64,000 nt of DNA from Pseudonocardia endophytica (GTDB taxonomy: Bacteria > Actinomycetota > Actinomycetes > Mycobacteriales > Pseudonocardiaceae): contig NZ_SMFZ01000002.1 in NCBI RefSeq assembly GCF_004339565.1, positions 1-64,000 of the forward strand. The letters are read 5' to 3'. The position numbers and the translations under genes are program-made. This document shows, piece after piece, positions 8,189 to 16,307 of the stretch. A model generated the notes under the pieces. The model did no database searches. It was given only the letters and a program-made list of their open reading frames with translations, and was not told where the DNA came from. Numbering within the stretch: position 1 is the stretch's first letter; each line of letters begins with the position of its first letter.

Positions 8189-10215
8189 GATTCCTTCTTC
8201 GCGACGAGGGTGAGGACGTCGTAGCGGGCGACGGACTGGCCGTCCTGGCGGGTGACGTCGGCGTCCCAGCGGACTTCGCCGTAGCCGGCGGATTCGCGGG
8301 GGGTGAGTTGTTTGCAGGTCAGGGTCACGGTGAGGGAGTCGCCGAACGTGACGGGGGTGAGGAAGCGCAGGTTGTCGACGCCGAAGTTGGCGAGCACGGG
8401 GCCGGGGTCGGGGTCGACGAACAGGCCCGCGGCCAGCGACACGATCAGGTAGCCGTGCGCGACGCGTTCGCCGAACAGCGGGTTCGCCGCGGCGGCCTCG
8501 GCGTCCATGTGCGCGTAGAACGTGTCGCCGGTGAACTTGGCGAAGTGTTCGACGTCTTGCTGGGACACCGTGCGGGGGCCTGCGACGAGGGTGTCGCCGG
8601 GTTTGAGTTCTTCGAGGTGCAGCCGGAACGGGTGCACGTCGGTCTCGCGGCGCTCGGCCCCCTGAACCCAGCGGCCGGTGACCGCGGCGATCGTGTCCGG
8701 GTCTCCTTGTAGGGCGGTGCGTTGCATGTGGTGCAGCACGCCGCGGATGCCGCCCATTTCCTCGCCGCCGCCGGCGCGGCCGGGTCCGCCGTGGACGAGT
8801 TGGGGCATCGGGGAGCCGTGGCCGGTGGACTCCTTCGCGTCCCGCTCGTTGAGGACGAGCAGGCGGCCGTGGAACGGTGCGGTGCCGAGCGCGATCTCGC
8901 GGGCGAACGCGGTGTCGGCGGTGACGATCGAGCCGGCCAGGCTGCCCTGCCCGCGGGCCGCGAAGTCGATCAGCTGGTCGGTGCCGTCGTAGGGCAGGAT
9001 CGTGGAGACCGGGCCGAACGCCTCGACCTCGTGTGGTTCGGCGCGTTGCGGGTCCCCGAGCAGCAGCAGCGGGGACACGAACGCGCCCCGCTGGGCGTCG
9101 GCGCCGGTGACCTCGACGGTGTCCGGGTCGCCGAACACGATCCGGCCGGCGTCGCGCAGCGCTTTCACGCTGCGCCGGACCTCCTCGCGCTGGTCCAGGC
9201 TGGCCAGCGCGCCCATGGTCGTGCTCTCGGCGTCCGGTGCGCCGACGACGACCTTGGACAGGCGTTCGGAGGTGGCCGAGATGACGGCGTCGACGTGCTG
9301 GGAGGGCACGAATGCGCGGCGGATCGCGGTGCATTTCTGTCCGGCCTTGACTGTCATCTCGGTGACCAGGCCGGTGACGAACAGGTCGAACTCCGCCGTG
9401 CCGGGTGTGGCGTCCGGGCCGAGTGCGGAGAAGTTCAGTGAGTCGGCCTCGGCGGAGAACCGCACCGAGTTCCGGACGATCGCGGGGTGTGTGCGCAGGG
9501 TCTGTGCGGTCGACGCGGAGCCGGTGAAGCTGACCAGGTCCTGGCCGGTGAGGTGGTCGAACGCGTCGCCGAGGGAGCCGGCGACGAACTGCAGTGCGCC
9601 GTCGGGGAGCAGTCCGGAGTCGACGATCAGCTCGACCAGGGTCGCGGTCAGGAACGCGGTCGGGCTGGCCGGTTTGATCAGGGTCGGCACGCCGGCCAGG
9701 AACGCGGGGGCGAGTTTCTCCAGCGGCCCCCACACGGGGAAGTTGAACGCGTTGACCTGTACCGCGACGCCGCGGCGTGGGGTGCAGACGTGTTGGCCGA
9801 GGAACGTGCCGCCCTTGCCGAGGGGTTCGATGTCGCCGTCGACGTAGACGGTGTCGTTCGGCAGTTCCCGTTTCGCTTTGGACGCGTAGGCGAGCAGTAC
9901 GCCGATTCCGCCGTCGACGTCGAACTTCGAGTCGCCGAGCGTGGCGCCGGTGCGCGCCGAGACGGTGTAGAGGTCCTTGCGGTGCTCGCGCAGGTGCCCG
10001 CCGAGCGCCTTGAGCAGCGCCGCCCGCTGGTGGAACGTCAACTCACGCAACGCAGGGCCACCGACCGCACGTCCATAGTCCAGGGCCGCACCGGCGTCCA
10101 GGCCGTCGGTGGACAGCCGGGCAACCTCCTCGCCGGTCACCGCGTCGTACACCGGCCGGCCCTCGCCGGTCCCGGTGTGCCAACCGCCCTGGACATGGCT
10201 ACGGAGCAGGGGCAT
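8185..10215 (-). CDS. paaZ: bifunctional oxepin-CoA hydrolase / semialdehyde dehydrogenase
   Basis: The 676-residue fusion has an N-terminal aldehyde dehydrogenase domain (to about residue 520) with catalytic Cys295 (KAGQKCTAIRR) and Glu256 (RFSAEADSLNF). The C-terminal MaoC-type hydratase domain carries the Asp/His pair in GDTFYAHMD...RVAHGYLIVS. It opens the oxepin-CoA ring and oxidises the aldehyde to 3-oxo-5,6-dehydrosuberyl-CoA. The length is like the 681-residue E. coli enzyme. GGAGGA precedes the ATG, and a PaaR-type operator lies at 10241-10254. Confidence 0.97.
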   Translation of the reverse strand: MPLLRSHVQGGWHTGTGEGRPVYDAVTGEEVARLSTDGLDAGAALDYGRAVGGPALRELTFHQRAALLKALGGHLREHRKDLYTVSARTGATLGDSKFDVDGGIGVLLAYASKAKRELPNDTVYVDGDIEPLGKGGTFLGQHVCTPRRGVAVQVNAFNFPVWGPLEKLAPAFLAGVPTLIKPASPTAFLTATLVELIVDSGLLPDGALQFVAGSLGDAFDHLTGQDLVSFTGSASTAQTLRTHPAIVRNSVRFSAEADSLNFSALGPDATPGTAEFDLFVTGLVTEMTVKAGQKCTAIRRAFVPSQHVDAVISATSERLSKVVVGAPDAESTTMGALASLDQREEVRRSVKALRDAGRIVFGDPDTVEVTGADAQRGAFVSPLLLLGDPQRAEPHEVEAFGPVSTILPYDGTDQLIDFAARGQGSLAGSIVTADTAFAREIALGTAPFHGRLLVLNERDAKESTGHGSPMPQLVHGGPGRAGGGEEMGGIRGVLHHMQRTALQGDPDTIAAVTGRWVQGAERRETDVHPFRLHLEELKPGDTLVAGPRTVSQQDVEHFAKFTGDTFYAHMDAEAAAANPLFGERVAHGYLIVSLAAGLFVDPDPGPVLANFGVDNLRFLTPVTFGDSLTVTLTCKQLTPRESAGYGEVRWDADVTRQDGQSVARYDVLTLVAKKES

Positions 10216-10240
10216 CCGCGACTCCTCCCTGAGTGAACCG

Positions 10241-10254
10241 ACCGTTCGTTCGGG
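10241..10254. promoter_or_regulatory. PaaR-type operator upstream of paaZ
   Basis: ACCGTTCGTTCGGG matches the palindromic core ACCGNNCGNNCGGT (recalled for the corynebacterial PaaR site) at all but the last base. It sits 25 bp before the paaZ start. A possible leftward -10, TAGCTT, lies at 10264-10259, which would place the operator across the transcription start. Binding there would repress paaZ-paaK. Confidence 0.7.
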
Positions 10255-10292
10255 AGGAAAGCTAGCACCGGAACGGCGCGGCTACCAGTGCC

Positions 10293-10532
10293 CTACCCGA
10301 CGTCGAACTCGCCGTCGCGCACACCGAGCACGAACGCGTCCCACTCGCCCTTCGTGAAGTACAGGACGGATCCGTCCGGACCGTCGGCGGCGTTGCGCAT
10401 CGCGTGCCCGCCGTCCGGCAGCGGCGCGATCTCGACGGCGTCGCCCGCCTCGCCCGGGTCACCGCCGGGGCGTTCCCAGATCAGCTCCGACGGGTCCGGC
10501 CTGGTCTCGCCCGAGGTGTCCGCGCTGGTCAT
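10293..10532 (-). CDS. DUF397 domain protein
   Basis: The 79-residue protein shows the DUF397 pattern: WERPGGDPGEAGDAVEIAPLPDG for the usual N-terminal strand, then AMRNAADGPDGSVLYFTKGEWDAFVLGVRDGEFD. These small actinobacterial proteins are usually encoded next to a helix-turn-helix (XRE) regulator and act with it; no such partner is adjacent here. It lies between the paaZ and paaG promoters and its role in this locus is unclear. Confidence 0.85.
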   Translation of the reverse strand: MTSADTSGETRPDPSELIWERPGGDPGEAGDAVEIAPLPDGGHAMRNAADGPDGSVLYFTKGEWDAFVLGVRDGEFDVG

Positions 10533-10587
10533 CCCGTGTCCTCCTCGTCCAGGCGCCGTCGCGCGGAGCGTACCAACGCGGTAGCTG

Positions 10588-10614
10588 ACCGATCGTTCGG
10601 TCGAAGGCTACGAT
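10588..10614 (+). promoter_or_regulatory. paaG promoter with perfect PaaR-type operator
   Basis: ACCGATCGTTCGGT at 10588-10601 fits ACCGNNCGNNCGGT exactly. A -35-like CTGACC (10585-10590) and a -10 TACGAT (10609-10614), 18 bp apart, frame it, so the repressor would cover the core promoter. The -10 is six bases from the paaG ATG, indicating a leaderless transcript. Confidence 0.72.
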
Positions 10615-10620
10615 GCGCGG

Positions 10621-11427
10621 ATGGCCGACACCGACCCCGCCGTCCTGGTCACCCGCGACGAGACCGACAAGGCCGTCGCCGTCCTCACGCTGAACCGTCC
10701 GGACCGCTACAACGCGATGACGGTCGAGCTGAAGGAGGCCCTGCTCCCGGCCGTCCGCGAGATCGCCGACGACGAGTCCGTGCGCGCCGTCGTGATCACC
10801 GGCGCCGGCAAGGCGTTCTGCGTCGGGCAGGATCTCGGCGAGCACGCGACGGCGCTGGAGAAGGACGCGACGAGCGCGTTCGACACGGTCGCCCAGCACT
10901 ACAACCCGCTCGTGCTGGCGCTGACCGGCATGCCCAAGCCGGTGATCGCCGCCGTGAACGGGCCGTGCGTCGGGGCCGGGCTCGGTATCGCGCTGGCCGC
11001 CGACCTGCGGGTCGCCGCCGCCGGTCTGAAGTTCGCGACGGCGTTCACCGGCATCGGGCTGACCGCCGACACCGGGCTCTCCGCGAGCCTCGCGCACGCC
11101 GTCGGCGTGTCGCGGGCCACCGAGCTGCTCCTGCTCGGCGAGCCGTTCTCGGCCGAGGACGCGCAGGCGTGGGGTCTCGTGCGATCGGTGGTGCCGCGCG
11201 AGGAGGTCGTGGACGCCGCGCTGGAGCTGGCCCGCACCATGGCCTCCGGTCCGACGGCCGCGTACGCCGAGGTCAAGGCCGCCGTCCGGTTCGGCGCGGT
11301 GAACGAGCTGCCCGCCGTGCTGGAGAACGAGAGCGACGGGCAGAAGCGTCTCGCGCACACCCGTGACCACCAGAACGCCGTCGCGGACTTCCTGGCCAAG
11401 CGCACGCCGACGTTCGAGGGGCAGTGA
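10621..11427 (+). CDS. paaG: enoyl-CoA hydratase/isomerase, ring epoxyphenylacetyl-CoA isomerase type
   Basis: The 268-residue crotonase has the oxyanion-hole segments GAGKAFCVGQDL and NGPCVGAGLGIALAADLRVA, and an Asp in FTGIGLTADTGLSASL, where PaaG isomerases keep their catalytic aspartate instead of the hydratase Glu pair. In the paa pathway PaaG isomerises ring-epoxyphenylacetyl-CoA to oxepin-CoA, the substrate of PaaZ. Position next to paaZ and paaR supports this role. The gene is leaderless and followed by paaR after 34 bp. Confidence 0.85.
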   Translation: MADTDPAVLVTRDETDKAVAVLTLNRPDRYNAMTVELKEALLPAVREIADDESVRAVVITGAGKAFCVGQDLGEHATALEKDATSAFDTVAQHYNPLVLALTGMPKPVIAAVNGPCVGAGLGIALAADLRVAAAGLKFATAFTGIGLTADTGLSASLAHAVGVSRATELLLLGEPFSAEDAQAWGLVRSVVPREEVVDAALELARTMASGPTAAYAEVKAAVRFGAVNELPAVLENESDGQKRLAHTRDHQNAVADFLAKRTPTFEGQ

Positions 11428-11461
11428 GTGAGCGTGCGAACGGACGGACGGTGCGGCGCTC

Positions 11462-12067
11462 GTGAGTGAGTCCACCGCTCCGGCGCGTCGGGCCCGGCGT
11501 CCCAGCGGCGGCGCCGGGTCGCTGCTGGAGATCGCCGTCGGCGAGTTCAACACCCGCGGCTACGACGCGACGTCCATGGAGGACCTCTCGCGCGCCGCGG
11601 GGATCACGAAGTCGTCGTTCTACCACCACTTCTCCGGCAAGGAGGCGCTGCTGCGCGCCGCGCTGGAGCGGGCGGTCGACGGCCTGTTCGGCGTCCTCGA
11701 CTCACCGTCCGCGACCACCGGGTCCCCGACCGAGCGCCTGCGTACGATCGTCCGTGACCAGGTCGCCGTCCTGATGGCCGAGCTGCCGTACGTCACGCTG
11801 CTGCTGCGCGTGCGCGGCAACACCGAGACCGAACGCTGGGCCCTGGAACGCCGCCGCGCGTTCGACGCCGCGATCGCCACCCTGGTCCGCGACGCCGTCG
11901 ATGCGGGCGAGGTCCGTTCCGACGTCGACCCCGCCCTGGCCGCCCGCCTGCTCTCCGGCGTGGTCAACTCGATCGTCGAGTGGTACCGCCCAGGGCGTCC
12001 CGGCACGGCCACCCTCCCCGACGACGTCGCCGCCGCCGCGTTCACCGGCATCCTCCCGGCCCGCTGA
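11462..12067 (+). CDS. paaR: TetR-family regulator of phenylacetate catabolism
   Basis: The 201-residue protein has an N-terminal TetR helix-turn-helix (FNTRGYDATSMEDLSRAAGITKSSFYHHFSGKEALL) and a variable ligand domain rich in leucine. Its location between paaG and paaABCDE, together with three matching palindromes at the paaZ, paaG and paaA promoters, makes it the likely PaaR repressor, released by phenylacetyl-CoA (established for PaaR homologues, inferred here). GTG start. Two 14-bp tandem copies beginning CCCGCTGAG overlap its stop, at the edge of the nuclease/repeat module. Confidence 0.88.
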   Translation: MSESTAPARRARRPSGGAGSLLEIAVGEFNTRGYDATSMEDLSRAAGITKSSFYHHFSGKEALLRAALERAVDGLFGVLDSPSATTGSPTERLRTIVRDQVAVLMAELPYVTLLLRVRGNTETERWALERRRAFDAAIATLVRDAVDAGEVRSDVDPALAARLLSGVVNSIVEWYRPGRPGTATLPDDVAAAAFTGILPAR

Positions 12068-12206
12068 GGTCGACCCGCTGAGATCGGCCCGCGGAAACGT
12101 TCCACTCGACCGACGGTTCAGATCGAGAGGAACGTTCGCGCGGTCGTCTGCGCGGAAACGTTCCACTCGATCCGCGCAGACCGTCGGCCGGTACGTTCGC
12201 GCGGTC
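12060..12206. repeat. two tandem 61-bp palindromic units downstream of nuclease A
   Basis: The 20-mer CGCGGAAACGTTCCACTCGA occurs at 12090-12109 and 12151-12170, exactly 61 bp apart. Unit 1 has a complementary right arm, TCGAGAGGAACGTTCGCGCG (12123-12142; 17 of 20 bases pair), and unit 2 a more diverged one at 12190-12206. Unit 2 ends on the stop codon of the leftward nuclease gene. A 14-bp tandem duplication (12060-12073, 12074-12087) marks the paaR side. Confidence 0.9.
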
Positions 12207-13119
12207 ACCAGGCGGACCGGTCCCGGCGGAACGCGAGCGCGTGGCGGACGCGGTCGGCGACGACGTCGGGCCGGCCGAGAACCTCGAAGTCCGGTGGACG
12301 CAGGACCGTCCAGCCCCTGGAGTCGACGTACGACTGGCGTTCGAGGTCGTAGCGCGCCTGCTCAGCCGTCCGATGGTGCTCGCCGTCGTACTCGATGGCC
12401 AGCATCGCCGCGGGATAGGCCAGGTCGAGGCGGTAGCGACCGAGCTCGAACTGCAGCTCGGGAGCGGGCAGTCCGCCGTCGAGAAGAGCCAGCCGGATCC
12501 GCGTCTCCATCGGGGACTCGGCGCGGACGTCGGCGAGCGCGATCAGACCGGGGAGCCGGTCGAGCCCACGCACGCCGGGGTGGCGAGTCGCGAGCCCGAG
12601 CACCTCGGCCGGGTCGACGCCACACTGACATCCGAGGGCGTCGAGCGCGATGACCGCCTCGATCCGCGGCTCGCGTCGAGCCAGGTCGAAGGCCGTCCGC
12701 AGCGGCGAGGTGGTGTCGACCGTCCGTCCGGGCAGCACCCGCCATCGTCCCCGACGGTCGCGGACGCGTATCGGGACGTCGTGCAGGATCTCGTCGTCGA
12801 GGACGGTGTCGCGGTGCGCGACCAGCCCGGCGCGGTCGCGACGCTTCCGGCCGTCCGTCGTGACGAGCTCGACCGGGGCACGCGCCGGCGCGCAGTCCGC
12901 CCCCAGGATCTCGGACGCGGCGTACCCCGCGAGTGCTCCGTGCCCGCGGACGGCGAGGAACCCGGCCTCGCAGCGCGTCGTGAACGTGTCCGGTGCGTCG
13001 GCGGCGACGTGGATGCCGCGGAACGGCGAGCGGTACCGGGGTCCGCGCAGCTCGGCCGGGGTGACCGCGCCCGCCGCGATCGCCTCGGCTCCGACGAAGG
13101 GTCGTCCTGTCGTGGTCAT
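12205..13119 (-). CDS. AbiEi-like/DUF559 (Vsr-fold) endonuclease-like protein A
   Basis: The 304-residue protein has an N-terminal region ([20 protein letters not shown], then [10 protein letters not shown]) typical of actinobacterial AbiEi-like/DUF559 proteins, and a C-terminal DUF559 PD-(D/E)XK nuclease-like domain ([35 protein letters not shown], ending [12 protein letters not shown]). The Asp and Glu-x-Asp residues fit the metal site. It may cut DNA; no biochemical role is established for the family. It splits the paa locus and is framed by 61-bp palindromes. The start at 13119 follows AAGGG; an alternative ATG at 13164 would add 15 residues. Confidence 0.82.
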   Translation of the reverse strand: MTTTGRPFVGAEAIAAGAVTPAELRGPRYRSPFRGIHVAADAPDTFTTRCEAGFLAVRGHGALAGYAASEILGADCAPARAPVELVTTDGRKRRDRAGLVAHRDTVLDDEILHDVPIRVRDRRGRWRVLPGRTVDTTSPLRTAFDLARREPRIEAVIALDALGCQCGVDPAEVLGLATRHPGVRGLDRLPGLIALADVRAESPMETRIRLALLDGGLPAPELQFELGRYRLDLAYPAAMLAIEYDGEHHRTAEQARYDLERQSYVDSRGWTVLRPPDFEVLGRPDVVADRVRHALAFRRDRSAW

Positions 13120-13194
13120 GGCCCTTGGACGGGACGGGCGTGCCGACCGGTTCCACTTGATCATGCTCCGGAACGGGGAGCCGCGGTCCAGCAA

Positions 13195-13390
13195 CGCGAA
13201 CGTTCCTCCCGACGGCGCCGCGGAATCGAGTGGAACGTTTCCGCGGGGGCAACCGCCCGAACGTTCCTCCCGACGGCGTGCCGGGATCGGGAGGAACGTT
13301 TCCGGGGGACGGAGCGCGCGAACGTACCTCTCGATCGCGGACCCGGGTCGGGAGGAACGATTCCGCGGGGTCGAGCGGCCTCGAGCGGTC
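13195..13390. repeat. three tandem 61-bp palindromic units upstream of nuclease A
   Basis: Units start at 13197, 13258 and 13319, an exact 61-bp period. Left arms read CGAACGTTCCTCCCGACGGC in units 1 and 2 and a variant in unit 3. Right arms are at 13226-13245, 13287-13305 and 13348-13367. The unit 1 right arm is the exact 20-base reverse complement of the left arms downstream of the gene, so the two arrays face each other across the nuclease gene. Tandem 10-mers TCGAGCGGYC (13371-13390) close the paaA side. The arrays fill most of the 340 bp between the nuclease and paaA starts. Confidence 0.92.
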
Positions 13391-13429
13391 CGGCCTTGCG
13401 TACGGACGCCGACTCGGCCATGCTGGTAG

Positions 13430-13446
13430 CCGAACGAACATTCGGT
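13430..13446. promoter_or_regulatory. PaaR-type operator upstream of paaABCDE
   Basis: AACGAACATTCGGT (13433-13446) matches 12 of 14 positions of ACCGNNCGNNCGGT and lies inside a longer palindrome, CCGAA(N6)TTCGG. It is 15 bp before the paaA GTG. A possible promoter, TTGCGT (13396) and CATGCT (13419) 17 bp apart, would start transcription at the operator. Confidence 0.65.
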
Positions 13447-13461
13447 ACGAGGAGGTGTCCG

Positions 13462-14415
13462 GTGCCCGACGACGCGGAGCTCCTGGCGGGGTTCGAGGCG
13501 ACGATCGCCGCCGACCAGCGGATCGAGCCGAGGGACTGGATGCCGGAGGCGTATCGGAAGTCGCTGGTCCGGCAGATCGCCCAGCACGCGCATTCCGAGA
13601 TCATCGGTATGCAGCCGGAGGGCAACTGGCTGCTGCGGGCGCCGTCGTTGCGCCGTAAGGCGATCCTGCTCGCCAAGGTGCAGGACGAGGCCGGGCACGG
13701 GATGTACCTGTACGCGGCCGCCGAGACGCTCGGCGTGGACCGCGAGGAGCTGACCGAGAAGCTGATCTCCTCGAAGCAGAAGTACTCGTCGATCTTTAAC
13801 TACCCGACGCTGTCCTGGGCGGACATCGGCGTGATCGGCTGGTTGGTCGACGGCGCCGCGATCTGCAACCAGGTGCCGTTGTGTCGGTGCAGCTACGGGC
13901 CGTACGCCCGGGCGATGATCCGTGTTTGCAAGGAGGAGTCGTTCCACCAGCGGCAGGGCTTCGAGCTGCTGCTCGCGCTGGTGGGCGGCACCGACGCGCA
14001 GCGCGAGATGGTGCAGGAGGCGACGAACCGCTGGTGGTGGCCGTCGCTGATGATGTTCGGTCCCGGTGACGCGGACTCGCCGAACACGCAGCAGTCGATG
14101 GCGTGGGGCATCAAGCGGCACACGAACGACGAGCTGCGCCAGCGCTTCGTCGACATGACCGTGCCGCAGGCCGCGGCGCTCGGTGTCACGTTGCCGGACC
14201 CGCAGCTGCGCTGGAACGACGAGCGAGGCGTGCACGACTTCGGTGAGCCGGACTGGGACGAGTTCGCGGCCGTGATCTCGGGCTCCGGTCCGGCGAACGC
14301 GCAGCGGCTGGCGCACCGCCGTCGGGCGCACGAGGACGGTGCCTGGGTGCGTGAGGCGGCGCAGGCGTACGCGGACAAGCAGGCGGCGCGGGCCGCGAAG
14401 GGAGCGGTGGCATGA
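13462..14415 (+). CDS. paaA: 1,2-phenylacetyl-CoA epoxidase, catalytic subunit A
   Basis: The 317-residue ferritin-like di-iron subunit shows the metal-binding Glu and ExxH motifs in [29 protein letters not shown] and [15 protein letters not shown]. The PaaABCE complex inserts one oxygen into the ring of phenylacetyl-CoA. GTG start with GAGGAGG seven to eight bases before it. The open frame upstream is a shadow through the repeats. It overlaps paaB by ATGA. Confidence 0.97.
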   Translation: MPDDAELLAGFEATIAADQRIEPRDWMPEAYRKSLVRQIAQHAHSEIIGMQPEGNWLLRAPSLRRKAILLAKVQDEAGHGMYLYAAAETLGVDREELTEKLISSKQKYSSIFNYPTLSWADIGVIGWLVDGAAICNQVPLCRCSYGPYARAMIRVCKEESFHQRQGFELLLALVGGTDAQREMVQEATNRWWWPSLMMFGPGDADSPNTQQSMAWGIKRHTNDELRQRFVDMTVPQAAALGVTLPDPQLRWNDERGVHDFGEPDWDEFAAVISGSGPANAQRLAHRRRAHEDGAWVREAAQAYADKQAARAAKGAVA

Positions 14416-14789
14416 GCGTGTCGGCCGGGGGTTCGTATGTCGCGGAGGGCGGGCACGGCGCCGTCCCGCAGACCGGCGTCGAGTCCGGTGTGGACGAGAA
14501 GTCGACGCGGAAACCGTGGCCGCTGTGGGAGGTCTTCGTGCGCGGCAAGCGCGGGCTGAACCACGTCCACGTCGGATCGCTGCACGCGGCGGACGCGGAG
14601 ATGGCGCTGCACAACGCGCGCGACGTCTACACGCGACGCAACGAGGGCGTGTCGATCTGGGTGGTCAGGGCCGACGACGTGACGGCGTCCAGCCCGGCGG
14701 AGAAGGACCCGTTCTTCTCGCCCGCCGCGGACAAGGTCTACCGGCACCCGACGTTCTACTCGATCCCGGAGGAGGTCCCGCACCTGTGA
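14412..14789 (+). CDS. paaB: 1,2-phenylacetyl-CoA epoxidase, subunit B
   Basis: The 125-residue protein holds the PaaB core [40 protein letters not shown], followed by [13 protein letters not shown] and the conserved KVYRHPTFY. An extra N-terminal stretch of about 35 residues precedes the core. PaaB bridges PaaAC units in the oxygenase. It overlaps paaA by ATGA and paaC by GTGA. Confidence 0.97.
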   Translation: MSVSAGGSYVAEGGHGAVPQTGVESGVDEKSTRKPWPLWEVFVRGKRGLNHVHVGSLHAADAEMALHNARDVYTRRNEGVSIWVVRADDVTASSPAEKDPFFSPAADKVYRHPTFYSIPEEVPHL

Positions 14790-15730
14790 CGGGCACCGAC
14801 ACGGACGAGAACGCCTACCAGGCCCTGTCCGAGACGACCGCGCACGACGACCCGCGCTGGGCGTTCGGCACCGGCATGGACGACGAGCTGGCGGCCGAGA
14901 TCACGGCCGCGGTGCCGGACGGCGCCGACCCGGCCGACCTCGCGCTCTACTGCCTGATGCTCGGCGACGACGCGCTGGTGATCAGCCACCGGCTCTCCGA
15001 GTGGGTGTCCAACGCGCCGGAGCTGGAGGAGGAGGTCGCGCTCGCGAACACCGCGCTCGACCTGCTCGGGCAGGCGCGGATCCTGCTGTCCCGCGGCGGG
15101 CACGTCGAAGGCTTGAGCTCGACGGCCGCCTCCGCGGGCCCCGACGGACGTGGCCGCGACGAGGACGCGCTGGCGTACTTCCGCACGGAGACCGACTTCC
15201 GCAACGTCGCGATCGCCGAGCTCTCCGACGACCGCGACTTCGGCCAGGCGATCGCCCGACTGCTCGTGTTCTCGACCTGGCGTCTCGCGCTGCTGTACCG
15301 CCTGCAGACCTCGGCCGACCCGGTGATCGCCGCCGTCGCCGTCAAGGGCGTGCGCGAGCTGGCTTACCACCGCGACTACGCCGCGCGCTGGACGCTGCGC
15401 CTCGGCGACGGCACCGACGAGTCGCACCGGCGCATGCAGGCCGGGCTGGACGCCGTGTGGCCCTACGTCGACGAGCTGTTCCGCACGTCCGATGTGGAGC
15501 GACGCCTCGTCGGGGCGGACGTGGCCGTCGACCCGGCGGAGCTGCGCGAGGAGGTCGACGCCGTGCTGGACGAGGTGATCGGCCGGGCCACGCTGACCCG
15601 CCCGCAGCGTGCCGCCGCCGGCACGATCGGCGGCCGCGGCGGACGCCATGGCGTGCACACCGAGCAGCTCGGCAACGTGCTCGCGACGATGCAGGCGCTG
15701 GCCCGCGCCCACCCGGGGGCGTCGTGGTGA
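14786..15730 (+). CDS. paaC: 1,2-phenylacetyl-CoA epoxidase, structural subunit C
   Basis: The 314-residue PaaC-type ferritin-like subunit contains LYCLMLGDDALVISHRLSEW, NTALDLLGQARILL, FRNVAIAELSDDRDFGQAIARLL and KGVRELAYHRDYAARWTLRLGDGTDESHRRMQ. It pairs with PaaA but keeps fewer metal ligands, as expected of the non-catalytic partner. GTG start overlapping the paaB stop, with GGAGG upstream. Confidence 0.96.
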   Translation: MTGTDTDENAYQALSETTAHDDPRWAFGTGMDDELAAEITAAVPDGADPADLALYCLMLGDDALVISHRLSEWVSNAPELEEEVALANTALDLLGQARILLSRGGHVEGLSSTAASAGPDGRGRDEDALAYFRTETDFRNVAIAELSDDRDFGQAIARLLVFSTWRLALLYRLQTSADPVIAAVAVKGVRELAYHRDYAARWTLRLGDGTDESHRRMQAGLDAVWPYVDELFRTSDVERRLVGADVAVDPAELREEVDAVLDEVIGRATLTRPQRAAAGTIGGRGGRHGVHTEQLGNVLATMQALARAHPGASW

Positions 15731-16305
15731 CCGCCGTGTGGAGCGATGTCGCGCCGGTGCACGAGCCGGAGACCGGCCGCAGCATGCCGGGTCCGGCTGC
15801 GCCGCACGAGGACTCCGGTAGCGCGTGGGACGTCGTCGCGCGCGTGACCGATCCCGAGATGCCGATGCTGACGCTCGCCGACCTCGGCGTCGTCCGGTCC
15901 GTGACCACCGACGGCGACGCCGTGACCGTGACCCTCACGCCGACCTACTCCGGCTGCCCGGCCGTCGAGGCGATGCGCGAGGACCTGGACGCTCGGCTGC
16001 GCGCCGCAGGCTGGGGCCCGGTGGACGTGCGCGTCGTGTTCAGTCCACCGTGGACGTCCGACCTGATCACCGACCAGGGCCGTCGCAAGCTGGCCGAGGC
16101 CGGCGTCGCGCCCCCGCACCATCTGGGACCGCGCCCCACGGGCCCGGTGCCGCTGACGCTGGAGGCTCCCCGTGAGTCGGTGCGCTGCCCGCACTGCGGA
16201 GCGGCCGCGACCGAGGAGATCTCGCGCTTCGGTCCGACCGCCTGCACGGCCCTGCGCCGCTGCCGGAGCTGCCGGGAACCGTTCGAGCACATGAAGGAGA
16301 TCTGA
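15727..16305 (+). CDS. paaD: phenylacetyl-CoA epoxidase assembly protein D
   Basis: The 192-residue protein has a MIP18/DUF59 domain (DPEMPMLTLADLGVVRSV, then PTYSGCPAVEAM) and a C-terminal zinc-ribbon-like segment CPHCG...CRSC. PaaD helps mature the iron-sulfur reductase. The GTG start overlaps the paaC stop (GTGA) and is supported by this coupling; about 45 non-conserved residues precede the domain. Confidence 0.95.
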   Translation: MTAVWSDVAPVHEPETGRSMPGPAAPHEDSGSAWDVVARVTDPEMPMLTLADLGVVRSVTTDGDAVTVTLTPTYSGCPAVEAMREDLDARLRAAGWGPVDVRVVFSPPWTSDLITDQGRRKLAEAGVAPPHHLGPRPTGPVPLTLEAPRESVRCPHCGAAATEEISRFGPTACTALRRCRSCREPFEHMKEI

Positions 16306-16307
16306 TC

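Noticed and set aside
13195-13390. CRISPR-like appearance: a 21-nt repeat at 61-bp intervals
   Set aside because: The intervals are not unique spacers; they contain the complementary arm of the palindrome and are similar to one another. No cas gene is present.
12241-13461. Long N-terminal extension of paaA through the palindromes and nuclease gene
   Set aside because: The frame is open only because of the high GC. paaA homology begins at the GTG at 13462, which has a strong ribosome site, and the opposite strand encodes the nuclease.
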